From NCBI GenBank assembly GCA_023388055.1, contig JAEWGW010000040.1, positions 1 through 64,000 on the forward strand: 64,000 bases of DNA, given 5' to 3'. The notes below the pieces were generated by a model. The model saw only the letters and a program-made list of their open reading frames with translations, had not been told where the DNA came from and made no database searches. The position numbers were made by a program, and so were the translations under genes. Source of the DNA: Bacillota bacterium. Lineage in GTDB: Bacteria; Bacillota; Bacilli; Paenibacillales; NBRC-103111. This document shows positions 40,634 through 49,637 of the stretch, one piece after another. Position 1 is the first letter of the stretch; each line of letters begins with the position of its first letter.

Positions 40634-42822
40634 GCCTTCTCACCTCCCCTTACATTGGGTAACGTCAATCCAGCCGCATCAGCCTGCTGCAGGTTATCCG
40701 CTTCCCTTTTATCCCCCGCGGCTGTCACTGCTTCTATTTTCGCTTCTGCTTTGGCTTCTGCTTCTATTTTCGCTTCTACCTCTTCTTTTGCTTCTGCTTT
40801 TACTTTCGCTTTCGCTCCTACTTCTGCCTTCGCTTTCGTCTTAGCCTCTGCTTCTACTTCCGCTTCACTCCGCATCAATGCCGCTGCGGCTTCCAAACCT
40901 TCTCCGCCCTGCGCCCGCACCATCCGCGCATAGACGCTGCCGCTGCGCGCCAGCAGCTCCTCCGGCCGCCCCGCCTCCACGATGCGGCCCTGCTCCAGCA
41001 CTACCAGCCAGTCCGCATGGCGGACTGTATCCAGCCGGTGGGCGGCCATCAGAACGGTGCGTCCGCGCACCAGTTCCGTCCACGCCTCCTGCACCAGCGC
41101 CTCATTCTGCGCATCCAATTGCGCCGTCGGTTCGTCCAAAAGCAGCACCGGCGCATCCCGGAGCAGTGCCCGGGCAATGGACAGCCGCTGCATCTGGCCG
41201 CCGCTTAAGCGGACCGCCTCGCCGATGGGCGTGTCATAACCCTGGGGCAGCCGTGCGATAAACTCATCCGCCCGGGCCAGCCTTGCCGCGGCCAGCACCT
41301 CGTCCCGTGTGGCGCCGGAACGCCCCAGCCGGATATTGTCCAGCACGGTGCCCTGGAACAGATGGGTCGTCTGGGCCACCACCGCCAGCTTGCTGCGCCA
41401 CCAGGACATGGACAGCTCTGCCATATCGGTGCCGTTCACGCGGATATTCCCCTCTGTAGGCTGCAGGAAACCCTGCAGCAGCTCCAGAAGGGTGCTTTTG
41501 CCCGCGCCGGTATGTCCGATGATAGCCACCCGCTGACCCGGCTCCACCGTGAGGCTGATGCCAGACAAAGCCAGAGGAAGCTCGGCCAAAGCTGCGGCGC
41601 TCCCGTCTTCAGGCAGCTTATCCGCCGCCCTCCCGACATTGGCACCGTCGCGGGCTCCCTGCTCTTCCTGCCGTGCAGCTTCCTCACCGTCCGCTTCCTT
41701 CCCGGCACCGCCGCCAACTCCCTGCTCTTCCTGCCGTGCAGCTTCCTCTTCGTCTGCTGCGGCCTTCTCCACCCGCGGATAACGGAAGCCCATCTCCGCC
41801 AGCTCGATCCGGTAGCCGCCTCCAGCCACTGCAGGCTCCGGCTTCTGCCCTTCAGGCCGATCCGTCCAGCCCGGCGGCTCCGCGTCCAGGAGCTCGAAGA
41901 TCCGCTCCGCGGCAATCCGTCCGTTCATCCCTGTATGAAACTGAGTACCTAGCGCCCGCACCGGGCCGTAATACTCCGGGGCCAGCAGCAGCACTGCGTA
42001 CGCATTGTAGAAATCAATACTGCCGTCAATCAGCCGCAGCCCCAGGAACACCGCCACCACCGCGGTGCACAGGGTAGCGAACAGCTCCATCACAAAAGCG
42101 GACATAAAGGCTAGCCGCAGCGTGCCCATGGTGGCCTTGCGGTGCTCCTCGCCGATCCGGGCAATAATCCGGATCTGCTCCCGGCTGCGGTTAAAGATCC
42201 GCAGCGTCGGCAGCCCCCTTACCATATCGTGGAAATGGCCGCTTAAATAACCCAGGAGCTTGTACTGCTTGGCCGTTTTGGCCTTGGTGGTCATCCCGAT
42301 AATAATCATGAAGAAAATCAGCAGCGGCATGGTTACCGCAAGAATTAACGTAGAGGTTAAATCCATACGCAGCGTAGCGCACAGCACGGCAATCGGAATC
42401 AGCGTGGACAAGGCCACTTGAGGAATATACCGGGCCAAGAAGCTCTCCAGCTGCTCCACACCTTCATACAGCGTCGAAAGCAGCTCGCCGCTGCGCTCCT
42501 TTTTGATCGCCTGCGGCCCCAGCTCCGCCAGCTTGCGGACCATCCGCACCCGCAGGTCCTCCTTGATCCGCGCAGCCATATCCGTGGATACCCATTCCCC
42601 GGCTATATGAACCAGCACCCGCAGGCCAATCCATCCCAATAGAACAAAAAGAGCGGGGAGAAGCTCCTCCAGCCCTTCCCCGCCCAAAAATACCTTGTCT
42701 GTGATTCTGGCGATCCACACGGCCTCCAGAATAATCAGAATGCCGCCGGCCAAACCCAGGCATACGCTCGCTGCAAATAACACACGGGCGGCCGGCGCGC
42801 TTTTCATAAGACGCTTCATCAT
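40630..42822 (-). CDS. cydD: CydD subunit with low-complexity insertion and tail
   Basis: A 730-residue half-transporter, well above the usual 570-590. Start ATG-ATG at 42822, one base after the cydB stop. Membrane part about 15-315; Walker A GHTGAGKST near 435, signature LSGGQMQR, Walker B PVLLLDEPTAQLD. Two expansions explain the length: an insertion at about 350-410 in the first strands of the ATPase domain, with EEAARQEEQG repeated, and an Ala/Glu/Lys-rich tail (about 650-725, EAEAKTKAKAEVGAKAKVKA and similar) that should form one long charged helix. Confidence 0.92.
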   Translation of the reverse strand: MMKRLMKSAPAARVLFAASVCLGLAGGILIILEAVWIARITDKVFLGGEGLEELLPALFVLLGWIGLRVLVHIAGEWVSTDMAARIKEDLRVRMVRKLAELGPQAIKKERSGELLSTLYEGVEQLESFLARYIPQVALSTLIPIAVLCATLRMDLTSTLILAVTMPLLIFFMIIIGMTTKAKTAKQYKLLGYLSGHFHDMVRGLPTLRIFNRSREQIRIIARIGEEHRKATMGTLRLAFMSAFVMELFATLCTAVVAVFLGLRLIDGSIDFYNAYAVLLLAPEYYGPVRALGTQFHTGMNGRIAAERIFELLDAEPPGWTDRPEGQKPEPAVAGGGYRIELAEMGFRYPRVEKAAADEEEAARQEEQGVGGGAGKEADGEEAARQEEQGARDGANVGRAADKLPEDGSAAALAELPLALSGISLTVEPGQRVAIIGHTGAGKSTLLELLQGFLQPTEGNIRVNGTDMAELSMSWWRSKLAVVAQTTHLFQGTVLDNIRLGRSGATRDEVLAAARLARADEFIARLPQGYDTPIGEAVRLSGGQMQRLSIARALLRDAPVLLLDEPTAQLDAQNEALVQEAWTELVRGRTVLMAAHRLDTVRHADWLVVLEQGRIVEAGRPEELLARSGSVYARMVRAQGGEGLEAAAALMRSEAEVEAEAKTKAKAEVGAKAKVKAEAKEEVEAKIEAEAKAEAKIEAVTAAGDKREADNLQQADAAGLTLPNVRGGEKA

Positions 42823-42823
42823 A

Positions 42824-43828
42824 CTAGTAGTCCAGGTGGTCCTTGATGCTGACCCGCTTGCGGAACGCCCAGTAGGTCCAGCCCTGGTAAGCCAGCACCA
42901 GCGGTATGGTGCACAGAGCAATAACGGTCATCACCTTCAGGGAATATTCATTGGAAGCGGCGTTATGAATGGTCAGACTCCAATCCGGGTTAAGCGAGCT
43001 GATCATCACCCGGGGATACAGACACATGAATACCGTTACCGTGGACAACACGATGGTCAGGCCGGTCATGACGAAGGCCCAGCCTTCTTTTTTGGCCTTC
43101 AGGAAATAACGGACCGACACCAGGCAGATGCCTGCCAGAATCGGAACGGCACCAGGGTTAACCCCGGAGAACATATCCGTTTCGAAGTAGCTCAGAATAA
43201 CGAAGACAAAAACGGAGATGGTGGCCAGCGCTCCTACCTTCAGGGCAAATTGGTGAGCCCGCTCACGCAGATGTTCGTCGGTTTTGAGAGCCAGGAATAG
43301 CGCGCCGTGAAGCAGGAACAAAAGAACCACACTCACACCCGCCACAACGGAATAGATGCTGATCAGGTCCCAGAAGGAGCCTACATAGTTCATGTCCTTG
43401 TCGATGGGCACACCGCGCATCAGGTTGGCCAAGGCTACGCCCCACAGAAGCGGAGGCAGCAGGCTGCCGAAGAAAATGGTCCAGTCCCAGAGGCTTCTCC
43501 ACTTAGGATTCTGGAGCTTGCTGCGGAATTCGAAGGATACGCCGCGCCCGATCAGAGCCAGCAGCATCAGGAACAATGCCATATAAAATCCGCTGAATAG
43601 TGTCGCATACCAATGGGGGAATGCAGCGAACATGGCGCCGCCGGCCGTAATCAGCCAGACCTCATTGCCGTCCCAGACCGGGCCGATGGTGTTGATCAGC
43701 ACCCGGCGCTCCACATCCTCCTTGCCCAGGAAGGGGACCAGCATACCCACGCCGAAGTCGAAGCCCTCCAGGAAGAAAAAGCCGACAAACAGCACTGTGA
43801 TCAGAATAAACCATAGGGTTTCATACAT
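42824..43828 (-). CDS. cydB: Cytochrome bd ubiquinol oxidase subunit II
   Basis: A 334-residue membrane protein of eight to nine helices with the conserved FFFLEGFDFGVGM near residue 17 and GPVWDGNEVWLITAGGAMFAAFP following. It supports the heme-bearing CydA in the quinol oxidase that works at low oxygen. Its stop is one base ahead of the cydD start. Confidence 0.96.
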   Translation of the reverse strand: MYETLWFILITVLFVGFFFLEGFDFGVGMLVPFLGKEDVERRVLINTIGPVWDGNEVWLITAGGAMFAAFPHWYATLFSGFYMALFLMLLALIGRGVSFEFRSKLQNPKWRSLWDWTIFFGSLLPPLLWGVALANLMRGVPIDKDMNYVGSFWDLISIYSVVAGVSVVLLFLLHGALFLALKTDEHLRERAHQFALKVGALATISVFVFVILSYFETDMFSGVNPGAVPILAGICLVSVRYFLKAKKEGWAFVMTGLTIVLSTVTVFMCLYPRVMISSLNPDWSLTIHNAASNEYSLKVMTVIALCTIPLVLAYQGWTYWAFRKRVSIKDHLDY

Positions 43829-43851
43829 GACGTTGCCGCCTCGCTTTCATC

Positions 43852-45231
43852 TTATAATTTGGTGGGGTGGGCAATGTGGCCGTGCAAGTCGCCTCCGGCC
43901 TCCACACCCTTCTTCACGAAGTGCACGAACAGATACACCAGAGCGGCTGCAATCAGCCCATACACCACAGTGAAGCCGATGAGCGAGGTTAATACCATCC
44001 CGGCGGATACCGTAGGCGACACACCGTCCGTTGTCTTTTGCAGACCGAAAACTACCCACGGCTGGCGGCCTACCTCGGTCATAATCCATCCGGTGGAATT
44101 GGCGATAAAGGGAAGCGCAATGGTCCAGACCATCAGCTTCAAGTAAAGCTTGTTATTCATCAACCGGTTCCGCACCACAGCCACTATACCGTACAAAGCG
44201 GCCAGAATCATCAGCGTGCCGGAGCCGACCATCAGCCGGAAGCTCCAGAAGGTGGTGCGGACAGGCGGGATATAGTTTCCGGGACCGTAAAGAGCCTGGT
44301 ATTCCTCATTAATCTGGTTCATACCCTTAACGCTGCCGTGCAGCTTGTTATAGGCCAGGATACTAAGCACACTGGGCACCTGCACCTCCGCCATATTCTC
44401 CTTGCTCGCAGGATCAATAATGGCGAACAGGGTAAACGGTGCGGAATCTCCCGTTGTGTTCCATAGCGCCTCGGCGGCGGCCATCTTCATTGGCTGCGAT
44501 TCCATCAGGTGCTGCGCTTGGCTGTGGCCGACTACAGCGGTCAGCACACTGGATACCAACGCTACCACAATGGCCAATTGAAAGGTAGGCTTGAACATCT
44601 CTACCTCATGCTTGCGCACCAGCTTATAGGCACTGATGCCGGCCATGAAGAAGGAGCCTGTCGCCAGCGCGCCAAAAACCACGTGGGGAAATTCCACCCA
44701 CAGCTGGGGATTGGCCAGCAAGGCGAAGAAATCGATCATTTCCGCCCGTCCGTTCTGAATGGCGTACCCCACCGGCTCCTGCATAAAGGAATTGGCGGTG
44801 AGAATCCATAAGGCGGACAAGGTTGTGCCAACAGCCACCAGCCAGATTGCTGCCAGGTGAACCTTCTTGTTCAGACGGTCCCAGCCGAAAATCCAGACAC
44901 CCAGGAAGGTGGATTCCAGGAAGAAGGAAACCAGTGCTTCCACAGCCAGCGGGCCGCCGAATACCGCTCCCACGTACCGGGAATAATCCGACCAGTTCAT
45001 ACCGAACTGGAACTCCTGCATAATCCCTGTTACCACACCCACGGCGAAGTTCAGCAGGAAGAGCTTCCCCCAGAACTGGGCCATTTTCTTGTAGTTGTCA
45101 TCCTTCTTCACAACATAAATCGTGTTCAGGATGGCGATCAGAAACACTAAACCAATCGTAAGCGGAACAAACAAAAAGTGATAGACCGTGGTAATACCAA
45201 ACTGCCATCGAGCCAGAATCACCGAATCCAA
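43852..45231 (-). CDS. cydA: Cytochrome bd ubiquinol oxidase subunit I
   Basis: A 459-residue heme protein. The N-terminal ARWQFGITTVYHFLFVPLTIG holds the axial His for heme b595; the quinol-site signature is TEVGRQPWVVFG. The Q-loop is short as in Gram-positive enzymes. The start codon is TTG with AAGGGAG about ten bases upstream. First gene of cydABDC. Confidence 0.96.
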   Translation of the reverse strand: MDSVILARWQFGITTVYHFLFVPLTIGLVFLIAILNTIYVVKKDDNYKKMAQFWGKLFLLNFAVGVVTGIMQEFQFGMNWSDYSRYVGAVFGGPLAVEALVSFFLESTFLGVWIFGWDRLNKKVHLAAIWLVAVGTTLSALWILTANSFMQEPVGYAIQNGRAEMIDFFALLANPQLWVEFPHVVFGALATGSFFMAGISAYKLVRKHEVEMFKPTFQLAIVVALVSSVLTAVVGHSQAQHLMESQPMKMAAAEALWNTTGDSAPFTLFAIIDPASKENMAEVQVPSVLSILAYNKLHGSVKGMNQINEEYQALYGPGNYIPPVRTTFWSFRLMVGSGTLMILAALYGIVAVVRNRLMNNKLYLKLMVWTIALPFIANSTGWIMTEVGRQPWVVFGLQKTTDGVSPTVSAGMVLTSLIGFTVVYGLIAAALVYLFVHFVKKGVEAGGDLHGHIAHPTKL

Positions 45232-45317
45232 AGCTCCTCATCTCCCTTTCTAGAGTACAGCGCAGCCCAATCAGGCCGCACCAAACAGCCGAATCTCGTG
45301 CCGGCATGCAGGGTACT

Positions 45318-45361
45318 TTGTGAACTAAAATGATTATAAGATAGTTCTATCTTTTAAAATA
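45318..45361 (-). promoter_or_regulatory. cydA promoter region with a palindromic operator
   Basis: On the minus strand a perfect TATAAT (45338-45333). Its spacer is filled by the 16-bp inverted repeat AAGATAGTTCTATCTT (45338-45353), and GTTCACAA (45325-45318), a half-match to Rex sites, lies at the expected start of transcription. The -35 is poor (TATTTT), so activation or repression by a redox regulator is likely. Confidence 0.5.
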
Positions 45362-45578
45362 GTACGGATCAATATAAAAATCCCTGTTCCATCTAGAATT
45401 CGATATTTGGACACATTTCATACATGGAATTTCGCTTGGTTTTCTTCAAAATGTTCCCAAATTGATATGGAATAAAAGGAGGAGTTGATTATAACCGTTT
45501 TTCCACTTGTATCCAAGTCCCTCCACAGAGTAAGGTAGAATTGACAGCACTTACACTGAGAGCCGGAGGAAGTAAACC
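45362..45578. other. Intergenic region ahead of the GNAT fusion gene
   Basis: No gene is seen. AAAAGGAGG followed by a TTG-initiated 17-codon frame (from about 45484) could be a leader peptide but is not convincing. TTGACA at 45541 has no matching -10. Confidence 0.4.
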
Positions 45579-48500
45579 ATGGAAAACATCCCGACAATGA
45601 CCGCCGGAACGGTCCGCATTGTGGAGTACAACCACTCCTACGCCGCTGCCGTAGCGGACATGTGGAACAGAAGCACGGAAAGCTGGGGCGGCGGCCACAG
45701 CAGACGGACACCCGAGAGTGTCATCCAGGATATGGACAGCACCATTAATCTTCATGTATTTTTGGCAATGGACGGGGACGAAGTGGTGGGCTTCTGCAGC
45801 TTCTCCCATTACATGCTGGATGAAGGGGCGCTTTATGTGCCCTTGCTTAATGTCCGGCCTGATTATCATAACCGGAAGGTAGGCAAGGCCCTGATTCTTC
45901 ATGCCGTTGCCAAAACGGTAGAGCTGGGCTGGCCCCGTCTGGACCTGTTCACCTGGGCGGGCAATACGAAAGCCGTACCTATGTATAAGAAGTGCGGGTT
46001 TTTCTGGGAAAAGAAGGACGATGGGGTCCATCTGATGAATTACATTCCCACCGTGCTGCAAACGGAAGCCCTGGAGCCCTATTTAAAAAACCTGGACTGG
46101 TACTCGGACAGCACCCGCTCCATCCAGATTCAACCCGACGGGGAAACCCTCAGCGGGAAGTTCGATATTTTCCGGTATTCCTGGCAAAAGGACGGGCTGG
46201 AGCTCCAGGTGGATTTCGAAAAAACCGGACGGGGCATCTGGGCCATCGATACGCCCGACTATGAAATTCGTACGGAAATTGCCGGGCATGACCTGGTATT
46301 CGGAAGGTCCTACCCCGTCCGTTACCATATCCGCAGCAAAACCGGCAAACCGGTGGTTTGTGAGATTACTGGCCGGGACGCGAGGAATATCCGGTTAGAG
46401 CTCAATCGTACGGTAACCGTTACCGGTACGGAAATCATCGAAGGCCAGTTCCGGGTTGATCCGGTGGAGGAGGAGCAAAGCAGCTGGAAAACCCATCCCG
46501 TTGTCCTCTCCCAGTGGACCATCAACGGACGTAAAGCCGAGCTGCGGGCAGGCATCGCACCGTTGTTTCCGGCCAAGCTGGCTATGGCGGGGCAGGAACT
46601 GGAGCATTTTGCAGGAGCCAGGGAAATCCTGTTCCTGAATATCGAGAACCAGCTTGCCGAAGAGGCCGAATACCGGTTTTCCCTTCCGGGAGCTGAATTT
46701 ATCCGCTTCGAGAACCCTACCATCTCCGTCCGGGTTCCGGGCCTGGGCAAGGCCTCGGTGGCAGTGGCGTATGAGCTCCTTTCGTTTGGCGTTTATTCCG
46801 CCTCTTTGGCTATAGAAGCAATTACCCCTGCATCTGGGGAAACCATAACCTTCGAGCATGCCGTAAGTCTGGTTTTCCGCGGGCATACAGGGCGGTTTGA
46901 GGGCCAGGACCGGAAATACGCCTATACGGCCTGCGGCCCCAACATGCTGGCGCTCAATAAAGAAAACAATGAGCTACGGATTCGCCGTACCCATATGGGC
47001 GGGGCCCTGTTCTGGGGTTACCCGAAGCTGGGCAAACCCTATTCCTCGGAGTTCAGCAAAAAGAAGCCCGAGCATATCCGCCTGGAGCGGGACGGGGATG
47101 CCCAGCTGCTGGAGGCGGCTTATTCATCGGCCGACCACCCGGGCGCTGTGGTCAAATCCGTGGCACGGGTATGGGAAAGCGGCTTTATCGAACATTATTA
47201 TACGGTGGAGAATCAGTCGGACGCACCTTTGGCCAACGATCTGAAGCTGCTGGAATGCTTCCGTTATGAGCTGAAGGATGCCGTATTGCCTTACGATGGG
47301 CTTTATCTTACCTTGAATGATGCCCCCGCCCAGCATTTGGACCAATGGGAGCCGCGTCGGGTCAGTGAAAATTGGCTGTTTTCCCGCAATGAAAAAATCA
47401 CCTACGGCGTATTTTGGGCCGAAGGCCAGCAGCTGATGAAGTCCGATTGGATGTTTGGTTTGGAGCATCCTGTAGGCGGCATACCGGCCGGAGGTTCGGT
47501 CCGGACTGCATCTACCTGGGTGGCGATCGGGATGTTCGCCGATTGGCAGGACTTCCGGGCATACGTGCGCCGGGCCCGCGAGGAGAATCCACCCCATGTA
47601 ACCGGATATCTGGAGCTGACGGCCAACGGGGGCAATCCCTTCGCTAATGGAGGCTACTCCGTAGAAGTTGCGGATCATAAGCTGTCCCCCCTTGCTGGCA
47701 AGCTTACCTTGCAATCCGCCGACGGGACAGCACTTGATAGCCGCGAGATAGATGCGGAGGAAAATCTTCACAATGTCATCCTGGAACGCTCCCAGCCTGT
47801 TCGTTTCGGCCAGGCAGACCGGCTGCGGCTGGTTTACGAAGGGCAGGACGCCCGCCTGGAGCGCTCCGCTGCCGTTTTCCCCGTGTCTTCGCAGGAAGCC
47901 GTGACGTGGGAGCGTCCTGACGGAGAAGCAGGAGAGCTTCTTCGCTTGGGCAATGGCATCATGACACTGGACGTTTCGCCTGCTTTTGGCAGCGCCGCCC
48001 ATTCCCTCGTCTATCAAGGCCGGGAATGGCTGCACAGCTCCTACCCGGCTCCCGGCCCCCGTTCCTGGTGGAACCCCTGGTTGGGCGGTTTGGGAATCGA
48101 TGTGGACGGAATGTCTCCTTTAAGTCAGCATCAGGAGGCTCGCAGCGCCGATTTTGTACAGCTTGAGGATAACTGCGGCAACAGCTGGTCCGGCATCCGG
48201 CTCCGCCTCCAAGTGGAGCGGCATGAGCGGAACCGCGGCTTGATCGTGGACCAGTATTATCTAATGCTGCCGGGAGTCCCTGTACTGGCAAAGGTTAACC
48301 GGGTCATCAACCGGACCGGACTGGGTCATCCGAAGCTGCAGATTATGGACCGGAGCTTCTTCCGGCCCGGCGCGGCTCATGACACGGGATGGGCCCGGAA
48401 GGAGGACCGGATTCTTTTCAAGCTCGGAACCAGTGAGGATGAATGGAAGATGAACGGCTATCTTGCCCTTGGCTCCACAGAGCATGAGGATCTTCTCCAA

Positions 48501-48704
48501 GTGGCCTTCAATCCGGACGGCACAAATGGGTTTGTCTATTTCAACAATCTGCTCTTCGCTCAAGGGACAACCCATAATCTGCTTCTTTCAGATGGGGAGA
48601 CAAAATGGACCAAGCCGGTCTTCTATATTTTAGGCAAGGAGCGGTTTCTTCCGGAGGAGCTTACTGCGCTTACCCGGCTCCGTTTCGGCGTAAAGGAGGA
48701 ATAG
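45579..48704 (+). CDS. GNAT acetyltransferase domain fused to a large beta-rich protein
   Basis: A 1041-residue protein. Residues about 10-155 form a GNAT domain with the acetyl-CoA loop in VRPDYHNRKVGKALI and the C-terminal Gly-Phe of NTKAVPMYKKCGFFW. The remaining 880 residues are mostly beta: an Ig-like region (about 190-440) followed by segments that resemble the supersandwich of carbohydrate-active enzymes (RRTHMGGALFWGYPKLG; PRSWWNPWLGGLGIDVDG near 830). No signal peptide. GGAGG is nine bases before the ATG. Followed after 6 bp by an amidohydrolase gene. Function unknown; sugar modification is a guess. Confidence 0.65.
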   Translation: MENIPTMTAGTVRIVEYNHSYAAAVADMWNRSTESWGGGHSRRTPESVIQDMDSTINLHVFLAMDGDEVVGFCSFSHYMLDEGALYVPLLNVRPDYHNRKVGKALILHAVAKTVELGWPRLDLFTWAGNTKAVPMYKKCGFFWEKKDDGVHLMNYIPTVLQTEALEPYLKNLDWYSDSTRSIQIQPDGETLSGKFDIFRYSWQKDGLELQVDFEKTGRGIWAIDTPDYEIRTEIAGHDLVFGRSYPVRYHIRSKTGKPVVCEITGRDARNIRLELNRTVTVTGTEIIEGQFRVDPVEEEQSSWKTHPVVLSQWTINGRKAELRAGIAPLFPAKLAMAGQELEHFAGAREILFLNIENQLAEEAEYRFSLPGAEFIRFENPTISVRVPGLGKASVAVAYELLSFGVYSASLAIEAITPASGETITFEHAVSLVFRGHTGRFEGQDRKYAYTACGPNMLALNKENNELRIRRTHMGGALFWGYPKLGKPYSSEFSKKKPEHIRLERDGDAQLLEAAYSSADHPGAVVKSVARVWESGFIEHYYTVENQSDAPLANDLKLLECFRYELKDAVLPYDGLYLTLNDAPAQHLDQWEPRRVSENWLFSRNEKITYGVFWAEGQQLMKSDWMFGLEHPVGGIPAGGSVRTASTWVAIGMFADWQDFRAYVRRAREENPPHVTGYLELTANGGNPFANGGYSVEVADHKLSPLAGKLTLQSADGTALDSREIDAEENLHNVILERSQPVRFGQADRLRLVYEGQDARLERSAAVFPVSSQEAVTWERPDGEAGELLRLGNGIMTLDVSPAFGSAAHSLVYQGREWLHSSYPAPGPRSWWNPWLGGLGIDVDGMSPLSQHQEARSADFVQLEDNCGNSWSGIRLRLQVERHERNRGLIVDQYYLMLPGVPVLAKVNRVINRTGLGHPKLQIMDRSFFRPGAAHDTGWARKEDRILFKLGTSEDEWKMNGYLALGSTEHEDLLQVAFNPDGTNGFVYFNNLLFAQGTTHNLLLSDGETKWTKPVFYILGKERFLPEELTALTRLRFGVKEE

Positions 48705-48710
48705 CACTGC

Positions 48711-49586
48711 ATGCCAATTATCGACATCCACATCCACCTGTCGAATATTGAAAGCTTCCGGCAAACGGCTAACCAGCTTTCCTTCGTCGATTATTCAGCA
48801 GCAGGTTTGAAGCGGGAGTTTGAACAGAATGACGTTGTTCTTGGGGTTGGCATGGGGGTTACAGAGCAGACAGCAGGTGCTTTTCCCGACAGCGCCTCCC
48901 CTAACCCCATGCTGCTGGACCTGGAGCCCGAGATGCCCGCCTTCCTGATGGAATGCGCCGGCATTAACCCCTCCCGGTTGGCCGGGCCGGATGCCACGGC
49001 GGAGCTGGATCGGATCGAGGCCCGTCTGAAGCGGAAGGAAACCGCCGGCATCAAGCTGTATGCCGGTTATTACCACTATTACGTATACGACCGGATATAC
49101 GGGCCGGTGTATGAGCTGGCAAAGCATTATGGCCTTCCCGTAGTCATTCATACCGGGGATACCTACTCTATGAACGGCCTGCTCAAGTACGCCCATCCCT
49201 TAACCGTGGATGAGCTGGCCTTGCAGCAGCGGGATGTCACCTTTATGCTATGCCACCTGGGGGATCCCTGGGTAATGGACGCCGCTGAAGTCATCGCCAA
49301 AAACCCTAATGTCTATGCCGATTTATCCGGCCTGGTGGTGGGAGACAGGGAAAAATTCGACCGTTTTATGAATGAGCAGCTGTTTATGGACCACTTCCGC
49401 AGGGCGCTGGTATATGCCGACCGCTATGACAAAATGCTGTTCGGCACCGATTGGCCCCTGGCCTCCGTGGAGCTGTATAGTGAATTTATCCGGCGGCTCG
49501 TTCCGGAGAAATTCCATGAGGATGTGTTCTACAACAACGCACTTCACACATTCCCGAGGATCCGCCAAAAACTGCTGGGCACATAA
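48711..49586 (+). CDS. Amidohydrolase-2 family TIM-barrel hydrolase
   Basis: A 291-residue metal-dependent hydrolase of the amidohydrolase-2 (PF04909) type. HIHLS at 7-11 gives the first two metal-binding His, VIHTGDTYS the third, CHLGDPW the fourth and FGTDWP the catalytic Asp. Members hydrolyse or decarboxylate lactones, amides and aromatic acids. GGAGG overlaps the stop of the upstream fusion gene, so the two are co-translated and probably act on the same compound. Confidence 0.82.
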   Translation: MPIIDIHIHLSNIESFRQTANQLSFVDYSAAGLKREFEQNDVVLGVGMGVTEQTAGAFPDSASPNPMLLDLEPEMPAFLMECAGINPSRLAGPDATAELDRIEARLKRKETAGIKLYAGYYHYYVYDRIYGPVYELAKHYGLPVVIHTGDTYSMNGLLKYAHPLTVDELALQQRDVTFMLCHLGDPWVMDAAEVIAKNPNVYADLSGLVVGDREKFDRFMNEQLFMDHFRRALVYADRYDKMLFGTDWPLASVELYSEFIRRLVPEKFHEDVFYNNALHTFPRIRQKLLGT

Positions 49587-49598
49587 CCGGTTAAACGT

Positions 49599-49632
49599 AA
49601 AGAAGGGCAGGGGTCTCCCCCGCCCTTCTTTA
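49599..49632. terminator. Bidirectional terminator
   Basis: AAAGAAGGGC and GCCCTTCTTT flank a GGGG/CCCC inner stem between the convergent amidohydrolase and exporter genes. Confidence 0.9.
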
Positions 49633-49637
49633 GCATT

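Noticed and set aside
45318..45325. Rex operator upstream of cydA
   Set aside because: Only one half (TTGTGAAC on the plus strand) matches; the second half of the Rex palindrome is absent, so it is kept only as a hint.
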